Part shown: positions 7,649 to 15,398 of the stretch, piece by piece
How positions within the stretch are numbered: position 1 is the first letter of the stretch
Layout of the letters: each line of letters opens with the position of its first letter
Source: Pseudoclavibacter soli DSM 23366
GTDB lineage: Bacteria > Actinomycetota > Actinomycetes > Actinomycetales > Microbacteriaceae
NCBI RefSeq assembly: GCF_000423505.1
Contig: NZ_AUIC01000004.1
Span: 186,001-250,000, forward strand
Reading direction: 5' to 3'
DNA: 64,000 bases
The notes under the pieces: generated by a model
Databases searched by the model: none
Told to the model about the DNA's origin: nothing
Seen by the model: only the letters and a program-made list of their open reading frames with translations
Translations under genes and position numbers: made by a program

Positions 7649-10219
7649 ATGGAACCCGCACCGCTGAAAAGCTTCGCCACCTGGGCTCGCACCGAACTCA
7701 TCACCCAGGTCAGCGCCCGTATAGCCGCCGTCCTGGCTCCAGCTTCGCCCGAACGCACGGAGAACCCGCGTGCCATCCGAGCCCTTGAAACCGACATTGC
7801 AACGGCGGGCGGAGATGCAAAGGGCAAGGATGCTGTCGCCGATAAGGTCGCGTACACGTGGTTCAACCGGATCATCGCACTGCGATTCATGGACGCGAAC
7901 GGCTACACCAACGCAGGAGTTGTCTCGCCACCTGCGGACCAGATCGTTGGCCAGCCAGAAGTTCTTGCCGACGCCAAGCGAGGCACGTTTGATCCTGACG
8001 TAGTCAATCCCAAGATCGCCAAGGATGTGACGGGGCTGCTTGATGGTACCCGATCCAGTACCGATCCCCAAGGCGAGGCATACACCCTTCTGCTTGCGGA
8101 GTACAGCCGCTATTGGAATAAGTCGATGCCGTTCATGTTCAAACGCGAAGGTGACTACACCGAACTCCTGATCCCCTCCAACCTGCTGGCAGACGAGTCC
8201 ATCTTGGCACGTGCCGTAACCACAATGACATCGGCGGTCTGCGAGGACGTCGAGGTCATCGGTTGGCTCTATCAGTTCTACATATCCGACCGGAAGGACG
8301 AGGTCTTCGCCGGATTCAAGAAAAACAAGAAGGCTGGTGCCGCAGAGATTCCCGCGGCTACACAGCTGTTCACCCCGCACTGGATCGTCCGCTACCTCGT
8401 TGAGAACTCCGTCGGACGCCTGTGGATGCTCAACCATCCAGAGTCCCGCCTAGTCGATCGGATGGACTACTACATCGCTCCCGCTGATGAAGAAACTGAC
8501 TTCCTCAAGCTAGCGGGTCCCGAAGAGCTAACCGTCATCGACCCGGCCTGTGGTTCTGGGCACATGCTCACCTACGCCTTCGACCTCCTCTACGCCATCT
8601 ATGAGGAGGAGGGCTACAGTCCCTCCGAGATACCCACACTCATCCTGACCCACAACCTCCACGGCACTGAGATCGACCATCGTGCAGGGGCGTTGGCAGC
8701 CTTTGCTCTCACCATGAAGGCTCGCGCCCGGCAACGGTCCTTCTTTACCCGTTCGTCGAACGAACTCGAACAGAACAAGCCAAGCATCTGTGTGATTGAG
8801 CCCATCGTTTTCCGTTCCGACGAGCTTGATTTCCTGATCCCCGCGGGTAGGGACCGAGAAGTGGAGGCAAAGTTCTGGAACCAGTTCGAGCACGCTGACA
8901 CGTTCGGCTCGCTCATCCGCCCAGATGCTGCTCAGACAGCTCAGCTCGCCGAGCATCTCAAAGCTCTCAACGACGTCGATGATTTGCTGCGGAGCGACAC
9001 CGTCGCCCGCGCAATGCGGGTAATTCATCAGGCCCAGCTATTAGCAAGACAGTACGCTGTCGCGGTCGCCAATCCGCCGTACATGGGCAGTAAGCAAATG
9101 AACTCCCTGCTTTCACAGTTCATGAAGGACGAGTACTCAGAGACCAAGCAGGACCTCTACGGGGCATTCGTCATGCGCGGGATCGGACTGGCTGACCGCA
9201 GGGGGTTGCTCGCCATCGTCATTGGGGATACTTGGATGTCCATCAAGTCATTCGAGGCACTACGGACCCGCCTGCTCGACTGCCACTCGTTCGACTCCTT
9301 CCTTCACATGCGCGACGTTTCAAACCACCCTGATATCTTCGGTGCGAATGCAGCGTTCGTACTCTCGATGGCTAGCGGTCGCCAGCGACGTGCCCCCTTC
9401 ATCCGCTTGACGCCACTGGGACAGGAGAGTAAGGAACAAGATCTGCGTGCCGCTCTCGTAACCCGCACCCCCGACGATGGTTTCCATCTCGCCTCGAGTG
9501 TGGATTTCGAGGCGATCCCCGGCTCGCCGATCGTCTACTGGCTCAGTGAAAAGTTGCGGGCCGCCTTCTCGACTGGGAAGCCGCTCAGCGAAGTCGCGAC
9601 TCTTCGACAGGGTCTGGCAACAGCCGACAATAATCGCTTCCTCCGCCAGTGGTGGGAGGTCTCCCGGGATCGCTCCGCGTTTGGTTGCACATCACGTAAA
9701 GAGGCCAAGGCGAGCGGCGCACGCTGGTTCCCCTACAATAAGGGCGGCGAGTTCAGGAAGTGGTATGGGAACCATGAGCACGTGGTCAACTGGGAGAACG
9801 ACGGAGCCGAAATCGTCGCCTTCAAACCCCGCTCGGTGATCCGCAACCCCGGAACATACTTTTCACCGTCCGTGTCATGGTCGGACATCTCATCCGGAGA
9901 GGCCGCTTTCCGTCGCTACCCATCGGGCTTCATATATGCCAATACGGGGCATTCAGGGTTCGGTGAAGAAGAGTTGCTCGACCGGCTCGCGCTTCTTCTG
10001 AACTCGACATACGCAATCCAAGCCCTACGTGTGCTCGCACCGACGATGCACTTTGACATAGGGTATGTCGGGCTGGTGCCGGTAGCTCCGGGGGTCAGAG
10101 ACTTCCCAGAAGAGCGGCTTGCTGACCTCATGCGTACTGCAGGCGCAGACTGGGACTCTTCCGAGACATCGTGGGGCTTCGAGCGCAGCCCGTTAGTCGA
10201 GATCGCCGCTCGCCATTAG
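7649..10219 (+). CDS. pglX: BREX adenine-specific methyltransferase PglX, switchable N-terminal polypeptide
   Basis: The N6-adenine methyltransferase that marks host DNA in BREX. SAM-binding motif I is DPACGSGHM (from Asp298) and catalytic motif IV is NPPY (475-478). Fourteen bases separate it from brxC. The product has 856 residues, whereas type 1 PglX is normally about 1200. It stops after the conserved ETSWGFERSPLV, exactly where the canonical protein would run on into its C-terminal domain; that domain is encoded separately at 12947-13906. From Gln490 (QFMKDEY) onward the gene has an inverted alternative at 10193-11376, and a 23-bp repeat marks the junction. The 3' end overlaps the convergent silent copy by 27 bases. 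The region after NPPY is expected to hold target recognition. Confidence 0.9.
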   Translation: MEPAPLKSFATWARTELITQVSARIAAVLAPASPERTENPRAIRALETDIATAGGDAKGKDAVADKVAYTWFNRIIALRFMDANGYTNAGVVSPPADQIVGQPEVLADAKRGTFDPDVVNPKIAKDVTGLLDGTRSSTDPQGEAYTLLLAEYSRYWNKSMPFMFKREGDYTELLIPSNLLADESILARAVTTMTSAVCEDVEVIGWLYQFYISDRKDEVFAGFKKNKKAGAAEIPAATQLFTPHWIVRYLVENSVGRLWMLNHPESRLVDRMDYYIAPADEETDFLKLAGPEELTVIDPACGSGHMLTYAFDLLYAIYEEEGYSPSEIPTLILTHNLHGTEIDHRAGALAAFALTMKARARQRSFFTRSSNELEQNKPSICVIEPIVFRSDELDFLIPAGRDREVEAKFWNQFEHADTFGSLIRPDAAQTAQLAEHLKALNDVDDLLRSDTVARAMRVIHQAQLLARQYAVAVANPPYMGSKQMNSLLSQFMKDEYSETKQDLYGAFVMRGIGLADRRGLLAIVIGDTWMSIKSFEALRTRLLDCHSFDSFLHMRDVSNHPDIFGANAAFVLSMASGRQRRAPFIRLTPLGQESKEQDLRAALVTRTPDDGFHLASSVDFEAIPGSPIVYWLSEKLRAAFSTGKPLSEVATLRQGLATADNNRFLRQWWEVSRDRSAFGCTSRKEAKASGARWFPYNKGGEFRKWYGNHEHVVNWENDGAEIVAFKPRSVIRNPGTYFSPSVSWSDISSGEAAFRRYPSGFIYANTGHSGFGEEELLDRLALLLNSTYAIQALRVLAPTMHFDIGYVGLVPVAPGVRDFPEERLADLMRTAGADWDSSETSWGFERSPLVEIAARH
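9114..9136 (+). repeat. Inverted repeat IR-L of the pglX switch
   Basis: A 23-bp sequence (core TTCATGAAGGACGAGTAC) inside pglX, encoding QFMKDEY eleven residues after NPPY. A perfect inverted copy lies at 11354-11376. On the 5' side the two loci show no further similarity; on the 3' side they are related but diverged. The sharp edge is what a crossover site would leave. Imperfect half-sites GTTCATG and CGAGTAC surround a short centre, as in tyrosine-recombinase core sites (inference). Confidence 0.85.
9521..9553 (+). repeat. 33-bp perfect block shared in inverted orientation with 10910-10942
   Basis: Identical on the opposite strand of the silent cassette; it encodes the conserved GSPIVYWLSEK segment. 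The surrounding sequence differs between the copies, so the identity suggests sequence exchange or strong constraint. Confidence 0.8.
9857..9921 (+). repeat. 65-bp perfect block shared in inverted orientation with 10506-10570
   Basis: All 65 bases match the reverse complement in the silent cassette, including every third codon position. It encodes YFSPSVSWSDISSGEAAFRR and the next two residues. The flanks differ between the copies. Synonymous identity of this length in genes that are otherwise clearly diverged points to gene conversion or inversion through homologous recombination. Confidence 0.8.
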
Positions 10220-11376
10220 CATTAGCGGGACAAGCGGATTCTGTACAAAGTTCCAGGACGTTTCCGTGGCGTTCCAGTCTTCACGCGCGGTCGCCACGAG
10301 CATGTCTATTGTCACTGTCGGCAGTTCCCTGACGCCCGCCGCAACGGGAACGAGACCCACGTATCCGACGTGAAAGTGAAGCGTTGGCGCGACGACCTTC
10401 ATTACCTCCATCACGAACTTGGAGTTGAGAAGCAGGGTGATCTGGTCAAGTGTCGTCTGGTCACCAAAACCGGAGTGCCCCGTCGAGTCGTGGATGAAGC
10501 CATGGGGGTAGCGACGGAAAGCGGCCTCTCCGGATGAGATGTCCGACCATGACACGGACGGTGAAAAGTACCGGCCGCGACCTTGCCCCCGGACCAATGT
10601 CTTACCTTGCGGCACCATGTATGGGTACCGCTCGGCGAGCCCTTCCTCGATTTCGCGGCCGTCCTGTTCCCAGTTAATGACGTGTTCGTGGTTGCCGTAC
10701 CACCTCCGGAACGCGCCGCCCTTGTTGTAGGGGAACCAACGTCGCCCGCTAGTCTCCGCACATTGCAAGGACTCGCAGTTGAACATCGTACGATCCTGCG
10801 ACACTTCCCACCATTGCCGAATGAACCTTCCGTTGTCACCGGTCCGGAGTCCGACCAAAAGCTCCACGATTTCACCGAGCGGCTTTCCTACCCTGAACGC
10901 GGCCCGCATCTTTTCACTGAGCCAGTAGACGATCGGCGAGCCCGGGATCGCCGTGAAGTCAACATCCGACGCCACGTGGAAGCCCGCTTCCTTCGCCCGG
11001 ACCTCAAGGGCAGTGCTCAACGCATTCTTCTTCTCCGCTTCGGAGGCCCCGTCGACGAGACGGATGAAGGCGCCAGCGCGCTTGCGGGCAGTGCTGCGAG
11101 CTTCTGGCGACACATTTACCAAGGTGAACGCGGTCGACGATACGACCTCGCCTCCGATCGAATCGAAGGCGCGAGCGCCAAGGTGCAGCATTGTAGTAAT
11201 CCGCTGCTTGGAGAGCAGTGAGGCGCGGAGCTTCTCGTAGGAGCTAAGGAACATCCAGGACTGCATCGTGATCATGGCTACAGTTCCTTGCGGCCCCGCG
11301 AGGTTCGTGCAGCGCTCGATGAACCCCGCGAACAGATCCGACTTGCTGTCCGGGTACTCGTCCTTCATGAACTGTG
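10193..11376 (-). CDS. Silent alternative 3' half of pglX
   Basis: An open frame of 391 codons counted from the ATG at 11368 (MKDEYPDSKSDLFAGF), on the minus strand, tail-to-tail with pglX. It corresponds to PglX downstream of NPPY and has neither SAM motif I nor NPPY, so it cannot be a methyltransferase alone. Homology with the expressed gene begins exactly at the 23-bp repeat; immediately upstream the frame meets a TAG. Shared scaffold segments are GSPIVYWLSEK, RWFPYNKGG, YGNHEHV, SVSWSDISSGEAAFRRYP and TGHSGFG, with variable stretches between them. It ends ETSWNFVQNPLVPLMLMASGDLD. Joined to residues 1-491 of PglX by inversion it would give an 882-residue protein. Intact coding over 391 codons argues that it is kept under selection and is not decaying. 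Confidence 0.85.
11354..11376 (-). repeat. Inverted repeat IR-R of the pglX switch
   Basis: Perfect reverse complement of 9114-9136. It opens the silent 3' cassette. The region between the two repeats (9114-11376, 2263 bp) is the predicted invertible segment. Confidence 0.85.
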
Positions 11377-11469
11377 TTGGGACCTACGACGGAGGTTGCC
11401 CAACGACGCGCCCGCCCTTCAGGAATACGCGAGGAACGGAGCCCGTACGACTTGCTCTTTCAGAGCTCA

Positions 11470-11491
11470 ATGGCTACCCCAATGGCTAGCC
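11470..11491. repeat. 22-bp direct repeat, copy 1, upstream of the recombinase
   Basis: ATGGCTACCCCAATGGCTAG plus CC; 19 of 22 positions match copy 2 at 11587-11608. Each copy contains two GGCTA motifs 12 bases apart. They lie in the 266-bp gene-free stretch between the silent cassette and the recombinase, and may bind the recombinase or control its gene. No other feature is seen in this stretch. Confidence 0.5.
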
Positions 11492-11586
11492 TTAGCTGGC
11501 TGCAATGGACAGGTCTATCCTCGAGCAGAACGGCGGATCACAGTGCCCTCAGCAGTTTGCACACAGTTCAGAGGTGCGCAATTCAG

Positions 11587-11608
11587 ATGGCTACCCTAAC
11601 GGCTATCC
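11587..11608. repeat. 22-bp direct repeat, copy 2, upstream of the recombinase
   Basis: ATGGCTACCCTAACGGCTAT plus CC; it ends 34 bases before the recombinase start codon. See copy 1 at 11470. Confidence 0.5.
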
Positions 11609-11642
11609 AAACAGTTGATGCCGAATCGAGTGTGATAGAGAA

Positions 11643-12854
11643 ATGGCACATAAACAACGCAGAAAAGGAACTGGATCCATCTATCAAAATGCTCGTGGCC
11701 AATGGGTAGCGGCTATCGAGACCGGGTGGACTGAGCGAGGAACACGCCGTCGGGTCACGCTCAAGGCTAAAACAGAAAAGGAAGTCCGTGCTCGGCTATC
11801 CGCGGCACAACGCCGAATTGCGGCTGACGGGGCTGTTATGTCCTTCGCTAGTATCACGCTGAAGCGGTGGGCTGATCAGTGGCTCGTTCAACGGCAGCGG
11901 GTCGTACGGCCCGGTACGTTTGTCTCTGATCGCTCATCCGTCGCGCGCTGGATCATTCCTACGCTAGGACACATAAGTCTCGATGCACTGACACCTGCTG
12001 ACGTCCGCATGGTTGCGGCAGTGCAGGAGAATGCCGGGCTTGCGCTCCCGACGATGCAACGAACCCATGCGGTACTGAGGAAGATCCTTACTGACGCTGT
12101 AGCAGAGGGGTACCAGGTCTCCCAGCGCACTCGGGAGACAGGCGGTCCGGGCACCGGGCCAACGTCGCGGCAGGCGCTACATATCGATGACGTGATGCGT
12201 ATATTCGCTACCATTAGGCAGCGCCCTGACGCAACTCGCTGGGTCGCGGCGCTCGTAGCTGGATTGCGCCCAGCCGAGGCGCTCGGACTCACGTGGGAAA
12301 TGGTCGACTTCGACGCTGCAACGCTGACGCTCGCGTGGCAGCTCAAGTCGCTCCCATACATGGAACGCAGGAGACCGGAGAGCGGCTTCCGCGTGCCGCG
12401 CGGGTTCGAGTCACGGCGCCTTGTGGGCGCATATCACCTAGTGCGACCGAAGACACGCGCAGGAATCCGCGTCGTTCCGATGATGTCGTGGCTCGCTGAA
12501 GCATTGGCCGCGTGGCGCACGCGTGCACCGTCGTCTCCTTTCGATCTCGTGTGGGCTCGAGACGACGGGACCCCACGCTCCGCCGAGTTCGATCGTGCGC
12601 AGTGGTACGAGATCGTCGACCATGCAGGAGTGAAGGTGAAACTCTCGGACGGGGGGAGCCGTCGCCCATTGCTCTACGAAGCTAGGCACACCGCAGCCAC
12701 TCTTATGCTTGCGAATGGTATCGATGAGACGACAATCAAGGCCGTGCTCGGCCATTCCACGGTACTCAGCACACAGGCGTATCTTCACGCCGATCACACT
12801 CGGACTCGCTCAGCACTCGAGGCGTCTGCCGCAAGTGTCGGACTAGGGCGGTAG
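11643..12854 (+). CDS. Tyrosine recombinase, probable pglX invertase
   Basis: A 403-residue phage-integrase-family protein. Residues 1-60 form an arm-type DNA-binding domain (KGTGSIYQNARGQWVAAIE). A core-binding domain spans about 70-165. The catalytic domain has Arg209 (AGLRPAEALGL), Lys270, Arg348-His349 (YEARHTAAT), His371 (LGHS) and nucleophile Tyr380 (QAYLHAD). The first His of the usual HxxR box is Tyr345, a variant known in actinobacterial integrases. The frame is intact. It sits between the silent pglX cassette and the pglX C-terminal gene, so the likely job is inversion at the 23-bp repeats, as proposed for recombinases beside pglX in Lactobacillus BREX loci. Alternatively it is the integrase of the whole island, although it lies 9 kb from the tRNA-His end. 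Confidence 0.88.
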   Translation: MAHKQRRKGTGSIYQNARGQWVAAIETGWTERGTRRRVTLKAKTEKEVRARLSAAQRRIAADGAVMSFASITLKRWADQWLVQRQRVVRPGTFVSDRSSVARWIIPTLGHISLDALTPADVRMVAAVQENAGLALPTMQRTHAVLRKILTDAVAEGYQVSQRTRETGGPGTGPTSRQALHIDDVMRIFATIRQRPDATRWVAALVAGLRPAEALGLTWEMVDFDAATLTLAWQLKSLPYMERRRPESGFRVPRGFESRRLVGAYHLVRPKTRAGIRVVPMMSWLAEALAAWRTRAPSSPFDLVWARDDGTPRSAEFDRAQWYEIVDHAGVKVKLSDGGSRRPLLYEARHTAATLMLANGIDETTIKAVLGHSTVLSTQAYLHADHTRTRSALEASAASVGLGR

Positions 12855-12946
12855 CCTTATTGGCGGACGTCTCATTCCGCACCTGTTGCGCTCAGTGCGA
12901 TTACAGGCGGCACAGGTGCGGGACAATACAAACAGAGGGGCAAAGC

Positions 12947-13906
12947 GTGAAGACACTTGAGCAGCTCGTTGCGCAGTATAGCGATGAGTGGAAAGCGCGC
13001 TCATTGGAGCAGCAGCGACTGGAAATTGAGAACAACGAGGCCGTCGCCAAGCTCTATGGTCTGGAGGATGAGGTTCCCTCTTACGTGCCACTCGAACGCG
13101 TTTCACTGACGAACAACTCAGCATTCCGCTGGCCGAATAAAACTCCCGAGGAGCGCGACACCTTGTTCACGGAGTCTGCCATCGCTGACTTAGTCTCGTA
13201 CGCGGTGGGGTGCATGTTCGGCCGCTACAGCCTCGAAGCGCCGGGGCTCATCCTGGCGGATCAAGGAAGCACGCTGCACGACTATTTTGCGAAGGTGCCT
13301 TCACCATCGTTCGTCCCCGACGCAGATAACGTCCTGCCGATCGTCGATGGCGACTGGTTTGAGGATGATATCGTCGCCAAACTCCGCCAGTTCTTGCGCG
13401 TCGCATTCGGGGAGGAACACTTTGAACAGAATCTGCGGTTCGTCGAGGAGTCCTTGGGAATGCAGACCCTCCGCGATTACTTCATTACGAGGGGAGGTAA
13501 GTCTAAGTTCTACGAAGACCATGTCAAGAGGTACAAGAAGCGCCCCATCTACTGGATGTTCTCCAGCCCCAAAGGTTCGTTCAACGCGCTCATCTACATG
13601 CACCGTTATACCCCCTCGACGGTCTCCACCGTTCTGAATGACTACTTGCGCGAGTATGAAGCCAAGCTGGAGGCAAGCCTGCAGAACCTTGACCGCGAAG
13701 CAAAGGGTGACAGTGCTCCGCGGCAGCAGGCAGCGGCGGTCAAGGAAGCGGAGCGGCTACGGAAGATCTTGGTTGAGCTGAGCGAGTACGAGCACGAAGT
13801 CATGTACCCGCTGGCGTCTGAACAGATTGCAATCGATCTGGACGACGGTGTGAAGTCGAACTATCCGAAATTCGGGAGTGCGCTGAAGAAGATCCAAGGG
13901 CTGTAG
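12947..13906 (+). CDS. PglX C-terminal domain as a separate protein
   Basis: 319 residues that match the conserved C-terminal third of type 1 PglX. The recognisable blocks, in order, are LEQQRLEIENNEAVAKLYGL, LVSYAVGCMFGRYSLEAPGL, DGDWFEDDIVAKLRQFLRVA, KRPIYWMFSSPKGSFNALIY and IDLDDGVKSNYPKFGSALKK. In ordinary type 1 loci this sequence follows the target-recognition part in one polypeptide. Here it starts at GTG 12947 with AGAGGGG six bases upstream; the longer open frame (from 12860) has no such signal. It lies 92 bases behind the recombinase. It has no SAM or NPPY motif. A trans-acting subunit completing either PglX isoform is the simplest reading (inference). Confidence 0.85.
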   Translation: MKTLEQLVAQYSDEWKARSLEQQRLEIENNEAVAKLYGLEDEVPSYVPLERVSLTNNSAFRWPNKTPEERDTLFTESAIADLVSYAVGCMFGRYSLEAPGLILADQGSTLHDYFAKVPSPSFVPDADNVLPIVDGDWFEDDIVAKLRQFLRVAFGEEHFEQNLRFVEESLGMQTLRDYFITRGGKSKFYEDHVKRYKKRPIYWMFSSPKGSFNALIYMHRYTPSTVSTVLNDYLREYEAKLEASLQNLDREAKGDSAPRQQAAAVKEAERLRKILVELSEYEHEVMYPLASEQIAIDLDDGVKSNYPKFGSALKKIQGL

Positions 13907-13916
13907 GTGATGTCTG

Positions 13917-15398
13917 ATGGATGATGTGCTGACTCTGGATTCGACCGGCCAGGTCATGGAAGTCGAGGGCAAACTCCTTGAGTTCAAACGTGACCTGTCG
14001 TCGCCGACGAAGCCTCTTCGCACGGTTGTAGCGTTTGCAAACTCGGCGGGCGGGAGCCTCGTCATCGGGGTCAACGACGACGGTAGTGTCTCCGGCGTCA
14101 AGGACCCTCTCGCCGAGGATGAGCGCATCACCAGCTTGATCACGGATTGGATCTCGCCGCAGCTGGTCCCTGGTATTGACATAGTGACTTTGGGCGAGAC
14201 TACTGTTCTGGTCGTGGATGTGCCCCTGAGTACGCGGCGCCCTCACTTCATGAAGGATCAGGGTCCCGAATCCGGGGTCTACGTTCGGTTGGGTTCCTCG
14301 ACCCGACAGGCCGATCCGGCATTGGTTGCGGAACTTGAGTGGAACGCGCGAGGTGTCGCGTTTGAAGACTTGCCCGAGTCACGGGCGGCGTTGGGCGACC
14401 TGGACCTAGAGGGTCTGTCGGATCTTTGCGGAAGACAAACCGGGGTTGAAGATCTCATAGCTTTGGGTCTCGCGGTCAAGCAGGGTGGCGAGACAGTGCC
14501 GACCAACGCGGGAATCCTAGCCGCGTGTAACGACCCGACACGATTCCTCCCGTCTGCACGGGTGCAGTGCGCCAGGCTGCGCGGACCGCATGGCACAGAC
14601 ATCTTCGACCAGAGGGAGATCCACGGGCCGATGCCACGTGCCGTCGACAAGGTGATGGAGTTCTTGCTCAAGCACGCATACAAGACGGCTGTGTTCAGCG
14701 AAGTCAAACGCCGCGACATTTACTCGATCCCGGTGGAGGCAATCCGCGAGGTTGTCGTCAATGCCCTCGTTCACGCGAACTATGCCGAGCGCAGCACCCC
14801 GATACGTGTCGGGTTCTACGACGACCGCGTCCAGGTCGACAGCCCGGGCCTGCTGCTGCCAGGGATGACGGTTGAGTCCATGCGCCGCGCGTCTCGATTG
14901 CGCAACCCATCTCTGGCACGGATCTTCCGTGAGGCTGGGGTCATGGAGCAGTGGGGCACGGGCGTCCAGCGTGTCTTCGAGCAACTCGCAGAAGCTGGGT
15001 TACCCGAGCCGCGGGTTGAAGAGGTGATGGATCGGCTGCGCTTCACCGTCTATGTGCCCTCTCATGCCCCGGAGAGTCCCTCCGCCACTAGTGAGTATCA
15101 GGGTAACGCTCCGAGTGAGCAAGGTGTGAGCAAGTCGAGTGAGCAAGGCAGTAACATGAGTGAGCAAGCTTTAGCCTTGCTGACCTTGGCATCGGAGGGT
15201 CCTCGTTCCCGTGCCGAACTGCTCACGGGCATCGACCGGTCCGATGCTTACGGCAACTACAAGCGCCATCTTCTCCCCCTGCTCGAAGGCGGCTACTTGG
15301 CTCGCACCATCCCTGAGAAACCGAACAGTCAAAACCAGCGATACCGCATTACCGATGCTGGGCGCGAGATCCTTGCTGAGAAGGAGACCACCAAGTGA
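13917..15398 (+). CDS. AlbA_2/HATPase_c domain protein, putative BREX-associated regulator
   Basis: 493 residues. The N-terminal Schlafen/AlbA_2 domain shows EFKRDLS (from residue 22) and TVVAFANSAGGSLVIGVNDD. A GHKL-type ATPase-like module follows (about 270-345: AIREVVVNALVHANYAERST, then FYDDRVQVDSPGLL, EQWGTGVQRVFE). The C-terminal 70 residues look like a winged helix (ALLTLASEGPRSRAELLTGI). A linker repeats SEQ-G three times. Related proteins are often annotated as RecG-like or transcriptional regulators, and are seen inside defence loci. It sits between pglX-C and pglZ and overlaps pglZ by 4 bases (GTGA). A sensor or regulator of BREX is possible; function is not known. Confidence 0.75.
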   Translation: MDDVLTLDSTGQVMEVEGKLLEFKRDLSSPTKPLRTVVAFANSAGGSLVIGVNDDGSVSGVKDPLAEDERITSLITDWISPQLVPGIDIVTLGETTVLVVDVPLSTRRPHFMKDQGPESGVYVRLGSSTRQADPALVAELEWNARGVAFEDLPESRAALGDLDLEGLSDLCGRQTGVEDLIALGLAVKQGGETVPTNAGILAACNDPTRFLPSARVQCARLRGPHGTDIFDQREIHGPMPRAVDKVMEFLLKHAYKTAVFSEVKRRDIYSIPVEAIREVVVNALVHANYAERSTPIRVGFYDDRVQVDSPGLLLPGMTVESMRRASRLRNPSLARIFREAGVMEQWGTGVQRVFEQLAEAGLPEPRVEEVMDRLRFTVYVPSHAPESPSATSEYQGNAPSEQGVSKSSEQGSNMSEQALALLTLASEGPRSRAELLTGIDRSDAYGNYKRHLLPLLEGGYLARTIPEKPNSQNQRYRITDAGREILAEKETTK

